Made by a program: the position numbers and the translations under genes
The notes under the pieces: model-generated
What the model saw: only the letters and a program-made list of their open reading frames with translations
What the model was told of the DNA's origin: nothing
Databases searched by the model: none
Source of the DNA: Streptomyces sp. 840.1
GTDB lineage: Bacteria > Actinomycetota > Actinomycetes > Streptomycetales > Streptomycetaceae
DNA: 64,000 nt
Reading direction: 5' to 3'
NCBI RefSeq assembly: GCF_003751445.1
Contig: NZ_RJUU01000001.1
Coordinates: forward strand, 2,981,001 to 3,045,000
Part shown: in pieces, positions 26,659-34,690 of the stretch
Numbering within the stretch: position 1 is the stretch's first letter
Layout: each line of letters opens with the position of its first letter

Positions 26659-26696
26659 TGCCTGCGGTTCCGCGGCACTTTAGGGGAGGTGCTCGC

Positions 26697-27161
26697 ATGA
26701 GACCTGAACTTCCGGGCGACGGATCACCCGCGCCCGATCTGGCGACGCCCAGCGAGTCTCTGCAGAAGTTCAAGATTCGCGTGGACACGCTGCTGACGAA
26801 GCTCGACGGCTCACCGGCCGCGCACAGCCGCATCACCGAACAGAAGGTCACCCCCGCCTCGTACGGCAACGGGTTCCCGGAGGCCATGGGGCTGTCCAGC
26901 GCCTACGACATGGTGCACGCGCGCCTGGCGCTGCTGTCCAAGACGCTCGGTGATCAGCTGGAGGCGATGGGCATCACGGTCGACCTGGCGGACCGCGGGT
27001 ACAAGAACGTCGATCAGGAGCACTCCGAGCGGCTGCACGCCATCCAGCAGCGCACGGAGATCTACTACAGGAAGCCGGAAACCGACAAGGGCTCCGGTGC
27101 GCCTGCAGAGGGCAAGGACAAGCCCGGCGACGGTTCGTCCAGCGGTAACGACGGCTTGTAA
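26697..27161 (+). CDS. Helical T7SS-associated protein with YxxxD motif
   Basis: 154 residues from ATG 26697 (GGGGAGGT upstream). There are two long predicted helices (about 20-45 and 65-120), a YKNVD stretch (Tyr102 to Asp106) fitting YxxxD, then a disordered Lys/Gly/Ser tail. It has no WXG motif or signal peptide. Position directly after the esx pair and the YxxxD suggest an additional ESX substrate or substrate partner; the function is otherwise unknown. Confidence 0.65.
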   Translation: MRPELPGDGSPAPDLATPSESLQKFKIRVDTLLTKLDGSPAAHSRITEQKVTPASYGNGFPEAMGLSSAYDMVHARLALLSKTLGDQLEAMGITVDLADRGYKNVDQEHSERLHAIQQRTEIYYRKPETDKGSGAPAEGKDKPGDGSSSGNDGL

Positions 27162-27192
27162 CACCTGAAGTGAACGGGGGACAGGGATAACC

Positions 27193-28794
27193 ATGGGCGA
27201 GAAGCTGCCACCACTCAACGCCTGCTACAACACCAGCAACTTCGAGAACGCGTCGTACCAGGAAATGCTCAACATGGTCACCGGCGTCAACGCCACGGCG
27301 ATCATGGCTCGGGGCACCGCCCTCGTCGACGCGCAGACCGAGATCGAGAAGATCGGCACCGAGCTCAAGGAGCACGTCGGTCGTACCACCGGCTGGAAGG
27401 GTGCGGGCGGTGACGCCTTCCGCGAGTGGGGCGACGATCTGGCCAAGGAGACCCTGAAACTGGCCGACTACGCGGGCACCGCGGGCACCTCGCTGCAGAC
27501 GGCCGGCCAGGCCCTCAGTGAGGTGGCCAAGGTCGTTCAGGGGCACCCTGACGCCGTGGCGATGTGCTACGCGGACGAGGCGAAGGAAAAGGCCCGGATC
27601 AAGGCCGTCGAGACGGCGCGGAACGAAGCCATTCCGCAGATGAACAAGCTCGCCTCGTACTACCTGATGGCCCAGCAGTCGATCTCCTCGCAGGAGGAGC
27701 CGAACTTCAAGCCGTTGCCGGATGCGGCGCTGCCGAAGAGCCCGTACGACAATGAGAAAACGAGCTACGGCTCTCCTGGAAGTAATTCCGGCAATACGGA
27801 CTCGGTAACAGGTTCGCAGACCGGTAATGCGTCGAGCGCCGACCGCCATTACTCCACCGTGGACCCTGATGGTGTCAGCCCGTCCTCCCCGGACGGCACA
27901 CCCGTCACCCACACGCCGCAGCACGTCTCTGCGGTACCGGGGGCTCCGGACAACACGGGGACGAACATCGACACGGTGACGATGCCGCAGACCCCGACGC
28001 ACACCAACGTTCCGCCCACGCCCGGACTGCCCCCGCAGGGCCCGAACGGCGGCGGGTACCAGACGACTCCTCCGCCCGTGGTGATGCCCACGCGCCCGGG
28101 ACCGCTCGGTCCGGGTGGCGGTCCCGGGCGTTACGGGCCGGGCGGAAAGGGTGACGTCGGACATGTCCGGCCCCCGACGATCAACCCCGACAGGGGCGGT
28201 GTGCCTCCGACGGGCAACCCCTCCAGGGGTGGCTGGGAAGCCAACAGGCCTCCTATGGGCACTCCCGGCCGGGGCGGCGTCGATGGAGTCCGTCCGCCCA
28301 TGAACACCCGGTCTGACACCGGCATCCACGGCGGTACGCCGGCTCAGGGCGGCCGGGGCGGGGTGGGCCCTGCCCGGGGCACCGCGCGCGGAACGGTCAT
28401 CGGCGGAGAGAAGCCGACCAGCCAGGGAATGATGCAGGGCCGCTCCGGTGGGGTCTCCGGAATCTCCGGTGGGCGGCCCGCCGGGAGGTCCGGTGCGCCG
28501 GGCATGGGCGGTGGCTCGCCGCGCCTGGTCAATGAGCCGGGTGGCACGGTGCGGGCGCCTCGCGGCGCGGAGTCGGGGGCGGGACGCGAGTTCACCCCGG
28601 GCGGCACCGGGCTTGTCCGTGAGTCGCCGCGATCGGGCGGGACGATGGGCTCGATGGGTGGCGCAATGGGCGGGTCCCAGGCCAAACGACGACGTCCTCA
28701 GCGGCGTGACGGGGAGATCCCGGACTATCTTGCCGAGGACGAAGAGACCTGGGGCGCGGGGGACGACGGTGTTGTTCCTCCCGTGATCGACTAG
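27193..28794 (+). CDS. Large PPE-like/WXG-fold T7SS substrate with Pro/Gly-rich tail
   Basis: 533 residues. The first ~180 are helical with a Trp68-Lys-Gly (WKG) turn, a WXG100-like fold extended as in PPE proteins. Residues about 190-500 are a low-complexity Pro/Gly/Thr/Arg region (repeated PPTGNPSRGGWE, PPMGTPGRGG, GGRPAGRSG units). The last ~35 residues switch to an ordered acidic segment, QRRDGEIPDYLAEDEETW...VVPPVID. From memory, the DYLxEDEETW...PPVID ending recurs in Streptomyces ESX proteins, hinting that the tail end is functional. The protein is probably secreted and surface or wall located. Confidence 0.72.
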   Translation: MGEKLPPLNACYNTSNFENASYQEMLNMVTGVNATAIMARGTALVDAQTEIEKIGTELKEHVGRTTGWKGAGGDAFREWGDDLAKETLKLADYAGTAGTSLQTAGQALSEVAKVVQGHPDAVAMCYADEAKEKARIKAVETARNEAIPQMNKLASYYLMAQQSISSQEEPNFKPLPDAALPKSPYDNEKTSYGSPGSNSGNTDSVTGSQTGNASSADRHYSTVDPDGVSPSSPDGTPVTHTPQHVSAVPGAPDNTGTNIDTVTMPQTPTHTNVPPTPGLPPQGPNGGGYQTTPPPVVMPTRPGPLGPGGGPGRYGPGGKGDVGHVRPPTINPDRGGVPPTGNPSRGGWEANRPPMGTPGRGGVDGVRPPMNTRSDTGIHGGTPAQGGRGGVGPARGTARGTVIGGEKPTSQGMMQGRSGGVSGISGGRPAGRSGAPGMGGGSPRLVNEPGGTVRAPRGAESGAGREFTPGGTGLVRESPRSGGTMGSMGGAMGGSQAKRRRPQRRDGEIPDYLAEDEETWGAGDDGVVPPVID

Positions 28795-28847
28795 AACCGG
28801 TTCCGGAGCAGCGAAGCCCGGCGGCGGACAGAGAACGAGTGGGTGGC

Positions 28848-30107
28848 ATGAGGTCAACGGTCAGGTGGCACCGCAGGCGTGCGTCGGTGGTGGTGTCAGC
28901 GCTGGGTTCCCTGCTCCTCCTCGGCGGCGCCATCGCCCCGGCCGCGTCCGCGGACACCATGCGCGACCGCGAGTGGTATCTGGACCGGATGCAGGCCGAG
29001 GAGATGTGGAAAGTCAGCACCGGTAAAGGGGTCACTGTCGCTGTACTCGATACCGGTGTGATTCCTTCCGTTTCCGAACTGACGGGAGGAAAAGTCCTCC
29101 CGGGTAAGAACTTCGTCGATCCGAAACTGGGTGCGCATATCGACGTGGACGGGCACGGCACCGCCATGGCGATGCTCATTGCCGGGAACGGAGTGAACGG
29201 TCAGGGCGTGAAGGGCCTCGCGCCGGACGCGCGCATTCTCCCTCTGACCGTTTTCGGGTCCACTAAGGAATCGGGCACCAACAGCGTTCCTGCTGTCATC
29301 GCAGCCATCCGATATGCTGCCGATAGCGAAGCAAAGATCATCAACATGTCCTTGGGCTTCGAGGACTTCGCTCTCGAGGGGGGCGAGAAGGGTCAGATCC
29401 AAGAGGCAGTGGATTACGCCGTGGGGCGTGGGAAGCTGCTTCTGGCAGCGACCGGCAACAGAGGCGACAAGGACAACGGCGTCTCGTACCCCTCGGGAAA
29501 CCTTGGCGTAGCCGGCATCGGGGCCGTCGACAAGACATCCTCGGTAACGAAGTTCTCGGTGTCGGGGCCTCAGGTGGCGCTTGCTGCTCCAGGTGACGAA
29601 ATCCCGATCCTCTGTGGCGGTGACATGCCCGGGTACTGCAAGAGCAACGGCACCAGCCAGGCAACCGCCATCGCCTCCGCCTCCGCCGCCCTCATCTGGT
29701 CCAAGCACCCCTCCTGGACCGGCAACCAGGTCCTCCGCGTCCTGATGAACACCGCGGGCAAGCCGACCAAGGGCAAGATCCCCAGCCGCTACATCGGCTA
29801 CGGCACGGTCCGCCCCCGGCTGGCCGTCCTCGGGGACCCCGGAGACCCGGGCCCCGCAGACGTGAACCCTCTGGTGGCCGCCCGGACCCCCAAGAAGTCC
29901 CCGTCGCCCTCGGCGTCTGCGTCGGAAGCCGGGGGTTCCGGCTCCTCGAACGCCTCGAAGCAGCCGGCATCCTCCGCCGCCTCGGACACCTCGGAGGACG
30001 GCAAGGGCGGTGGCGCGATCGTCTGGATCATCGTCGGAGCCGGCGTGGCCGTCGTTGTGGGCGCGGTGTTTGTGTTGCGCCGGAGAGCCGCCGGCCTCCG
30101 GCGCTGA
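28848..30107 (+). CDS. Second mycosin-like S8 serine protease
   Basis: 419 residues from ATG 28848 (a GTG at 28839 is an alternative). Signal peptide ends at ASADTM. Subtilisin triad present: Asp68 (VLDTGVI), His103 (DGHGTAMAMLIAG) and Ser270 (NGTSQATAIASA), with Asn in ATGNRGD. A C-terminal Ser/Lys/Pro linker and one membrane segment (AIVWIIVGAGVAVVVGAVFVL) with a basic tail give MycP topology. It is less similar to mycosin 1 around His (no GTKVAG) and lacks the long Asp-His insert. It is probably dedicated to substrates encoded beside it. Confidence 0.88.
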   Translation: MRSTVRWHRRRASVVVSALGSLLLLGGAIAPAASADTMRDREWYLDRMQAEEMWKVSTGKGVTVAVLDTGVIPSVSELTGGKVLPGKNFVDPKLGAHIDVDGHGTAMAMLIAGNGVNGQGVKGLAPDARILPLTVFGSTKESGTNSVPAVIAAIRYAADSEAKIINMSLGFEDFALEGGEKGQIQEAVDYAVGRGKLLLAATGNRGDKDNGVSYPSGNLGVAGIGAVDKTSSVTKFSVSGPQVALAAPGDEIPILCGGDMPGYCKSNGTSQATAIASASAALIWSKHPSWTGNQVLRVLMNTAGKPTKGKIPSRYIGYGTVRPRLAVLGDPGDPGPADVNPLVAARTPKKSPSPSASASEAGGSGSSNASKQPASSAASDTSEDGKGGGAIVWIIVGAGVAVVVGAVFVLRRRAAGLRR

Positions 30108-30175
30108 ACCCGCTTCGTAGCTCCCCCCACCCGAATCGAACTCACCTGTACATAGACAGGCCATGAGGAGGCATC

Positions 30176-30940
30176 GTGAACGAGGAATTCATACAGGGCC
30201 TGCAGCAGTTCCAGCAGCAGGCGCTGAACCTGCAGAACATGATGGCGGGCCTGCAGAACCAGATGCCCCAAGGCGTCGAAGGAACTGACGCACAGGGCGC
30301 CGTGACCGTCCGGTTGGCATCGGACGGGCTTCCGGAAGTCATCAAGGCCGCCTCGGACTGGCAGCGCAGGCAGCCGCCCGAGGCCATCGGCGCTGTCGTC
30401 GTGGAGGCGTACGGGGCGGCGATGAGTGCGCAGATGGAGGGCTTGTCGCGCTCCCTCGAAGAGTCGGACTGGCAGTCCAAGGCCGACCGGATGGACGACT
30501 TGCTCGCCGCACCCGGCCCTTCCGGAGCGGCGGCCGCGTCCACAGCAGCGCACGAGTTCCCCGAACCGGATCTGCGATATGTCGTCCCGCGGAGTCTCGA
30601 CGAGGTGACCGAGGACATGCTCTCGGCGTTCGGTGCGGTGGAGCAGCTCGCGGCGGCGCCCTCGGAGCCGGTGCAGGCCACCGGTAATTCCTCGGCCCAC
30701 CGAGTCGTTCTCACTGTGGCGAAGGGCGGCCTGGTCTCCTGCGAGGTGGATCCTCAGTGGGCGTCGAAGCAGTCGTCCATCGGGCTCAACCAGGCGTTCG
30801 AAGAGGCACTGGCCGACGCTCGCGGGAAGCTCGGCGCCGCCGATGCCGCCTCCGGGGACGGGGTGGCCAATCTGCAGCTCGGCGGCCTGCTGAACGAGGC
30901 ACTGGCCATTCTGAGCGACCCTCGGCGACTTGCCGAATAA
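30176..30940 (+). CDS. YbaB/EspL-like protein, two YbaB-type halves
   Basis: 254 residues from GTG 30176. Both halves look like YbaB/EbfC units. The first is FQQQALNLQNMMAGL...GAVTVRLASDGLPEVIKAASDW...AIGAVVVEAYGAAMSAQMEGL; the second is RVVLTVAKGGLVSCEVDPQWASKQSSIGLNQAFEEALADARGKL. A Pro/Ala linker joins them. In mycobacteria the YbaB-like EspL is encoded beside ESX substrates and stabilises them in the cytoplasm, so a chaperone role for the following small helical protein is a fair inference. DNA binding is the alternative. Confidence 0.65.
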   Translation: MNEEFIQGLQQFQQQALNLQNMMAGLQNQMPQGVEGTDAQGAVTVRLASDGLPEVIKAASDWQRRQPPEAIGAVVVEAYGAAMSAQMEGLSRSLEESDWQSKADRMDDLLAAPGPSGAAAASTAAHEFPEPDLRYVVPRSLDEVTEDMLSAFGAVEQLAAAPSEPVQATGNSSAHRVVLTVAKGGLVSCEVDPQWASKQSSIGLNQAFEEALADARGKLGAADAASGDGVANLQLGGLLNEALAILSDPRRLAE

Positions 30941-30961
30941 CTCCTGAAGGGATTGAGGACA

Positions 30962-31267
30962 TTGGGCGACCCAGACCTCAAGGTAATCACCGACGGGCTG
31001 CGTACCGACGCGGCGATGTGGGATCTACAGAGTGGCGAGATGAAGGCAGTTCATACCGCGGTCGAGGGAACGCGCATGAACCACCTTCAGGCCGGTGTGT
31101 TCCAGCTTCTGGTTTCAGCCTACGGAGCTGTCGTCGATCAGGTCTCTCAGCGCAGCACTGAAGGCGCGACACAGATGGCAGCAGTCGCTTCGGCGTTGTA
31201 CAAGAACGCGAAGGCCTACGACGATCACGAGGCCGATACGAAGAAGCACGTAAAGCACGCTTACTAG
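30962..31267 (+). CDS. EspC-like small helical T7SS substrate
   Basis: 101 residues from TTG 30962 with GAGGA just upstream; TTG 30953 in the same frame is an alternative. All-helical hairpin, no Cys, no signal peptide. The C-terminal tail has YDDHE (Tyr86 to Glu90), a YxxxE export signal, followed by a basic KKHVKHAY. The size, fold and tail match the EspC (DUF2580-like) group. It lies between the YbaB/EspL-like gene and a WXG-fold membrane protein gene, so it may be the export partner of the latter. Confidence 0.65.
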   Translation: MGDPDLKVITDGLRTDAAMWDLQSGEMKAVHTAVEGTRMNHLQAGVFQLLVSAYGAVVDQVSQRSTEGATQMAAVASALYKNAKAYDDHEADTKKHVKHAY

Positions 31268-31279
31268 ACGGGGAATCGA

Positions 31280-32014
31280 ATGGCTTTCAACGCGGCACAA
31301 TACGAAGCGACCTCTCAGAAACTGACCGCCGGGATTCAGACACTCTCGACGAAGCTGAACGAGGTCGGTCCGAAGGCGGAATCCACCGCGAACCACTGGT
31401 ACGTCCCTGACTTCGTGGCGAAGGCCCTCATCTGGGCTGCGAACAAGGTGATCGAGGCCGCCTCCTGGGTGCTCAACAAGATCAAGGAGCTCCTGGAAGG
31501 GATAGCGGCGCCCGTCTACCTGGCCATGCACGTCTGGGACTGGCAGTCGGACATCCGCGGTAAGGCCACCGGAGTCGCCGGCAGCACCACGGCCGACCAG
31601 CTCGAGTCCCTCAAGCACTGGACTGGTGACGCCGCCACCTCCTACACGACGGCAGTGAAGGCCCAGCCCATCGCCGCCGCCAAGATCGGCACCAGCGCGG
31701 ACAAGGTGGCCACGGGTCTGGCTCTGTGCGCGACCGCCGGACTCGCGTTCTACGTGGCCGTAGGCGTCATCCTGGCTCAGTACATCGTGACCATGATCGC
31801 CGCGATCGCGGCGCTGGGTTCCGTTGTCTTTTCCTGGGCGGGTGCGGCCGTCATCGTCGGAGACACTTCGGTGAGCGCCGGCCTCATCATCACCGCCGTC
31901 ACCGCTCTGCTGGCACTGCTTGGCGCTCAGGCCCAGCAGATGGCTGCCATCGAGGGGGAAGCGCGTGACATGACCGCTTACCCCCACGGTCACTGGCCCG
32001 TCGCGGCACCGTGA
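31280..32014 (+). CDS. WXG-fold protein with C-terminal membrane hairpins (candidate effector)
   Basis: 244 residues. Residues 1-35 and 100-130 are helical with a Trp114-Thr-Gly (WTG) turn (LKHWTGDAATSYTTAV), the WXG100 pattern, separated by an amphipathic segment (residues 44-88). Residues 145-217 are hydrophobic and Gly/Ala-rich, able to form three membrane helices. A WXG domain plus membrane-inserting region recalls the secreted membrane-active toxins of other T7SS loci, but no toxin family was recognised. It could equally be an integral accessory protein. Confidence 0.6.
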   Translation: MAFNAAQYEATSQKLTAGIQTLSTKLNEVGPKAESTANHWYVPDFVAKALIWAANKVIEAASWVLNKIKELLEGIAAPVYLAMHVWDWQSDIRGKATGVAGSTTADQLESLKHWTGDAATSYTTAVKAQPIAAAKIGTSADKVATGLALCATAGLAFYVAVGVILAQYIVTMIAAIAALGSVVFSWAGAAVIVGDTSVSAGLIITAVTALLALLGAQAQQMAAIEGEARDMTAYPHGHWPVAAP

Positions 32015-32099
32015 AGTCCGGCGTTCGTCCGACGCCGGACCAATGGCCGGTGCGGTACTGGACGTGTGAATCTCCCGCATCAACAGGCAGGTGCACTTC

Positions 32100-32462
32100 A
32101 TGTACGGATTGCGGGTAGTTCTCTGGGTCATCGGCATGGTGGCCTTGGGGAGTTCCTTCTTCGTGATGAGATCGGACCTCCCCAAGGCGGTCGTCGTTCT
32201 CTGCATGGTTACGGCCATCGCATGCCCGGTGGCGGCCGAGAGCCATGCGGCATGGCGGAAGCAGGGTGCCCGCCAGATGGAACAGCAGGACTGGTACGCC
32301 CAGAGCTTCGGTTCGATCGACGTGCTGCGGGCGGCCGTCGATGAGCCGGCCCTGCGCCGCATCCGCGACGAGAAGGGGTCTGCCAACGCGGTACGGGAGG
32401 TCAAGCGCCAGTTTCCCCGGCTTCCGTTGGACGTGGCAGCAAACCTGGTCAAAGCCCTGTGA
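32100..32462 (+). CDS. Small two-TM protein, paralogue A
   Basis: 120 residues from ATG 32100 (AGG eight bases upstream). Two membrane segments (about 3-20 and 27-44) precede a cytoplasmic part, QQDWYAQSFGSIDVLRAAVDEPALRRIRDEKG then RQFPRLPLDVAANLVKAL. The second half is clearly homologous to the next gene product, so the pair arose by tandem duplication. I do not recognise the family. Position after a WXG/membrane protein makes an immunity role possible. Confidence 0.65.
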   Translation: MYGLRVVLWVIGMVALGSSFFVMRSDLPKAVVVLCMVTAIACPVAAESHAAWRKQGARQMEQQDWYAQSFGSIDVLRAAVDEPALRRIRDEKGSANAVREVKRQFPRLPLDVAANLVKAL

Positions 32463-32515
32463 GTTCGCAGGCCGCAGGCGGGTCCGGAGCGGGAGAATGT
32501 GCTGCGAGGCGGCGT

Positions 32516-32550
32516 GCCTTCCCTGAGTGCTTGTTGGTGTCAGGGAAGGC
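32516..32550 (+). terminator. Hairpin between the paralogous genes
   Basis: GCCTTCCCTGA (32516-32526) pairs perfectly with TCAGGGAAGGC (32540-32550) around a 13-nt loop, in the gap between the duplicated genes. Likely a terminator or attenuator, with no T-tract. Confidence 0.6.
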
Positions 32551-32582
32551 AGGGCCCTCGACATGACAGGTGGTGGTCCAGC

Positions 32583-32924
32583 GTGAAGTGGATTCGAGTA
32601 CCGCTTTGGTGTGCCGCACTAGCCAGTCTTTACGTGATGATCTTTTCCTTTCATCTCCTTATGGACTCGCTGTTGGTGTTTCTCCTCTGTCCTGTGGGAT
32701 TTCTCGTCCCATTCTGGGGCGAGAGCTACTTGCAGCGGCGGCGCCGGAAGGACTGGTACGGACAGTTCGGGTCCATCGATGCATTGCGGTCGATCGTGAC
32801 GGACGAGGCGGAACTTCGCCGGATCCGCGACGAGAAGGGCGTGCTGGTGGCCGCACGCCGGTTCAGGCGCCAATTTCCTCGGTGCCCCTTGCCCGAAGCC
32901 CTGAAGCTGGTTCAGTCGCTGTAA
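32583..32924 (+). CDS. Small two-TM protein, paralogue B
   Basis: 113 residues from GTG 32583. Two membrane segments (about 8-23 and 26-43) and the same cytoplasmic block as paralogue A: KDWYGQFGSIDALRSIVTDEAELRRIRDEKG then RQFPRCPLPEALKLVQSL. Over the shared ~60 residues the two are roughly half identical by eye, while the membrane parts have diverged. Divergent duplicates next to a putative effector are a common immunity-gene pattern, but this is inference. Confidence 0.65.
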   Translation: MKWIRVPLWCAALASLYVMIFSFHLLMDSLLVFLLCPVGFLVPFWGESYLQRRRRKDWYGQFGSIDALRSIVTDEAELRRIRDEKGVLVAARRFRRQFPRCPLPEALKLVQSL

Positions 32925-33104
32925 CCGGCCATGCCCCGGCAAGGGCCCAGCTCCGTGCGCTGATGGCGGGGTCAAGGAGTCGTGTGCCCGCACAGTAGGC
33001 CGGCCCGTTCTCGTACGCCCACTCTGGGTGATCCGTTCACGCGTCGCCGCCGGAGAGTTGAGCGCCGTGTGCCGGCCGTCCGGGACTCAATGAAGGAGAG
33101 CGTC

Positions 33105-33707
33105 GTGTTCACGCCTTTGAGAGATGCTGCCGGGGTGCTCTCGCTCCCCGCCGAGCGGGCACGGCGGGGCTGGTTCTACGTCGGCTTGGTCCTCGCCGGG
33201 ATGCTGTGCCTGATTCTCCTGGAAGTGCTGACGGCATTTGTGGTCGCCCTCCTGGTCGCGGATGACGTCATGGATGCGGTGGGCTCGCTGGGAGTCCTTG
33301 GGTATGCGGAAATACCGGTGCCCGCGGCAGTAGTGGCCGTGTTGTGGCTGATCGTGCTCATGCGCCGGCGCTCGGGGCTGCGCATCGATTCGTCAGGTGT
33401 GAGCAAAGTGTGGAGTGACCGCACCCAGACCGTGCCGTGGGCGGTCATCGACAAGGTCCGGTTCAACAGCAGGCGGAGCTACCTGCTGTTGGTGCCGAAG
33501 CCGGGCGTGTACCCGGAGTCGCCGAACGGCGTCGGCGGGGAGCGAGTGATTCTGATTTATTCGCTCGGACACTCCTTCTGGAACCACCGGAGGCCGACGC
33601 ACCCTGACCTGATCATTGACGCGGTCGAGCGGTTCGCCCCCGGAAAGTTCACTGACCCCTGGAACCCGGGCAAGGGCCGCGCGAACGGTGCGGGTGCCTC
33701 GCGGTAG
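33105..33707 (+). CDS. Membrane protein with bacterial PH-like domain
   Basis: 200 residues from GTG 33105, which has AAGGAG seven bases upstream (an ATG at 33090 lacks a site). Two membrane segments (about 26-52 and 67-85) are followed by a ~100-residue domain starting GLRIDSSGVSKVWSDRTQTVPWAVIDKVRF, the typical start of a bacterial PH (DUF2581-like) domain. The function is unknown. Codon use is a little less biased than in the ecc genes, as in the other small genes of this stretch. Confidence 0.65.
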   Translation: MFTPLRDAAGVLSLPAERARRGWFYVGLVLAGMLCLILLEVLTAFVVALLVADDVMDAVGSLGVLGYAEIPVPAAVVAVLWLIVLMRRRSGLRIDSSGVSKVWSDRTQTVPWAVIDKVRFNSRRSYLLLVPKPGVYPESPNGVGGERVILIYSLGHSFWNHRRPTHPDLIIDAVERFAPGKFTDPWNPGKGRANGAGASR

Positions 33708-33876
33708 CCGAGGTATGGGCAGTCCGGAGCCCCCCAGGTCTGGACTTGCGGGTCCATTTTTGTCGTCGCACAGTGGCTGTACGCCCTGATCGTGATGGGG
33801 CGACCCGTCCGGTCGAACGCCGCCGGCGGTCCGGCCGTGCGGTTGCGCAGCGGCGAACCACGAAATGGAGAGAACC

Positions 33877-34638
33877 ATGTCTGTGCGGCTTGCGGGTAAG
33901 ACCGCCCTTGTCACCGGAGCGACCAGCAACCTCGGGCGGGCCATCGCGGAGGCCTTCGCCGCCGAGGGGGCGTACGTCGTCGTCTCGGGCCGCAGCGCCG
34001 AGCGCGGCGCGGAGGTCGTCGACGGGATTCGTGCGCGCGGTGGCCGCGCGGAGTTCGTGCGGGCCGACCTGGACGGCAGCGCCGACGCCTCGCAGGCGCT
34101 CGCCCGGGAGGCCACGCGGGTGCTCGGCGGGCGCATCGATGTCCTGGTCAACAACGCCGGCATCTACCCCCGCAACACCACGGTCACCGTTGACGAGAAG
34201 ACCTTCGACCAGGTCTACGGAGTCAACGTGAAGGCCCCGTTCTTCCTGACCGCCGCTGTCGCGCCCGCCATGGCGGAGGCCGGGGGCGGGGTCATCGTCA
34301 ACCTGGGTTCCTGGATCGCGCGGCTTGGCATCCCCGGCGCCCTGTACAGCTCCACCAAGGGGGCGATGGAGACGCTGACCCGGGCCTGGGCCGCGGAGTT
34401 CGGGCCGCAGGGGGTCAGGGTCAACGCGATCTCCCCGGGCGTGGTCCAGACGCCCGCACCCGGCGAGACCCACCCCGGCGAGATCATGATGAAGGGCACC
34501 CCCTCAGGGGAGATGGGCACCCCGGAGGCCATCGCGAACGCCGCCGTGTACCTCGCCAGTGACGAGTCCTCGTTCGTGCACGGCACCGTGCTCGACGTGG
34601 ATGGCGGCCGCACCACGGTCGCCGTCATCGCCGGCTGA
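33877..34638 (+). CDS. SDR-family oxidoreductase
   Basis: 253 residues from ATG 33877 (GGAGA upstream). Classical short-chain dehydrogenase: TGATSNLGRAIAEAF (cofactor glycine motif), NNAGIYP, catalytic Ser in LGSWIA and YSSTK (Tyr and Lys), then SPGVVQTP. The residues after the second strand (VSGRSAERG) with Arg favour NADP(H). It is probably regulated by the adjacent convergent TetR gene. Unrelated to type VII secretion; the pair looks inserted between the effector genes and eccC. Confidence 0.9.
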   Translation: MSVRLAGKTALVTGATSNLGRAIAEAFAAEGAYVVVSGRSAERGAEVVDGIRARGGRAEFVRADLDGSADASQALAREATRVLGGRIDVLVNNAGIYPRNTTVTVDEKTFDQVYGVNVKAPFFLTAAVAPAMAEAGGGVIVNLGSWIARLGIPGALYSSTKGAMETLTRAWAAEFGPQGVRVNAISPGVVQTPAPGETHPGEIMMKGTPSGEMGTPEAIANAAVYLASDESSFVHGTVLDVDGGRTTVAVIAG

Positions 34639-34690
34639 TACGGCGGAAGTCTGCCTCGGGAGCATCGGCGCTCCGGGGCGGCCGCCCAGC

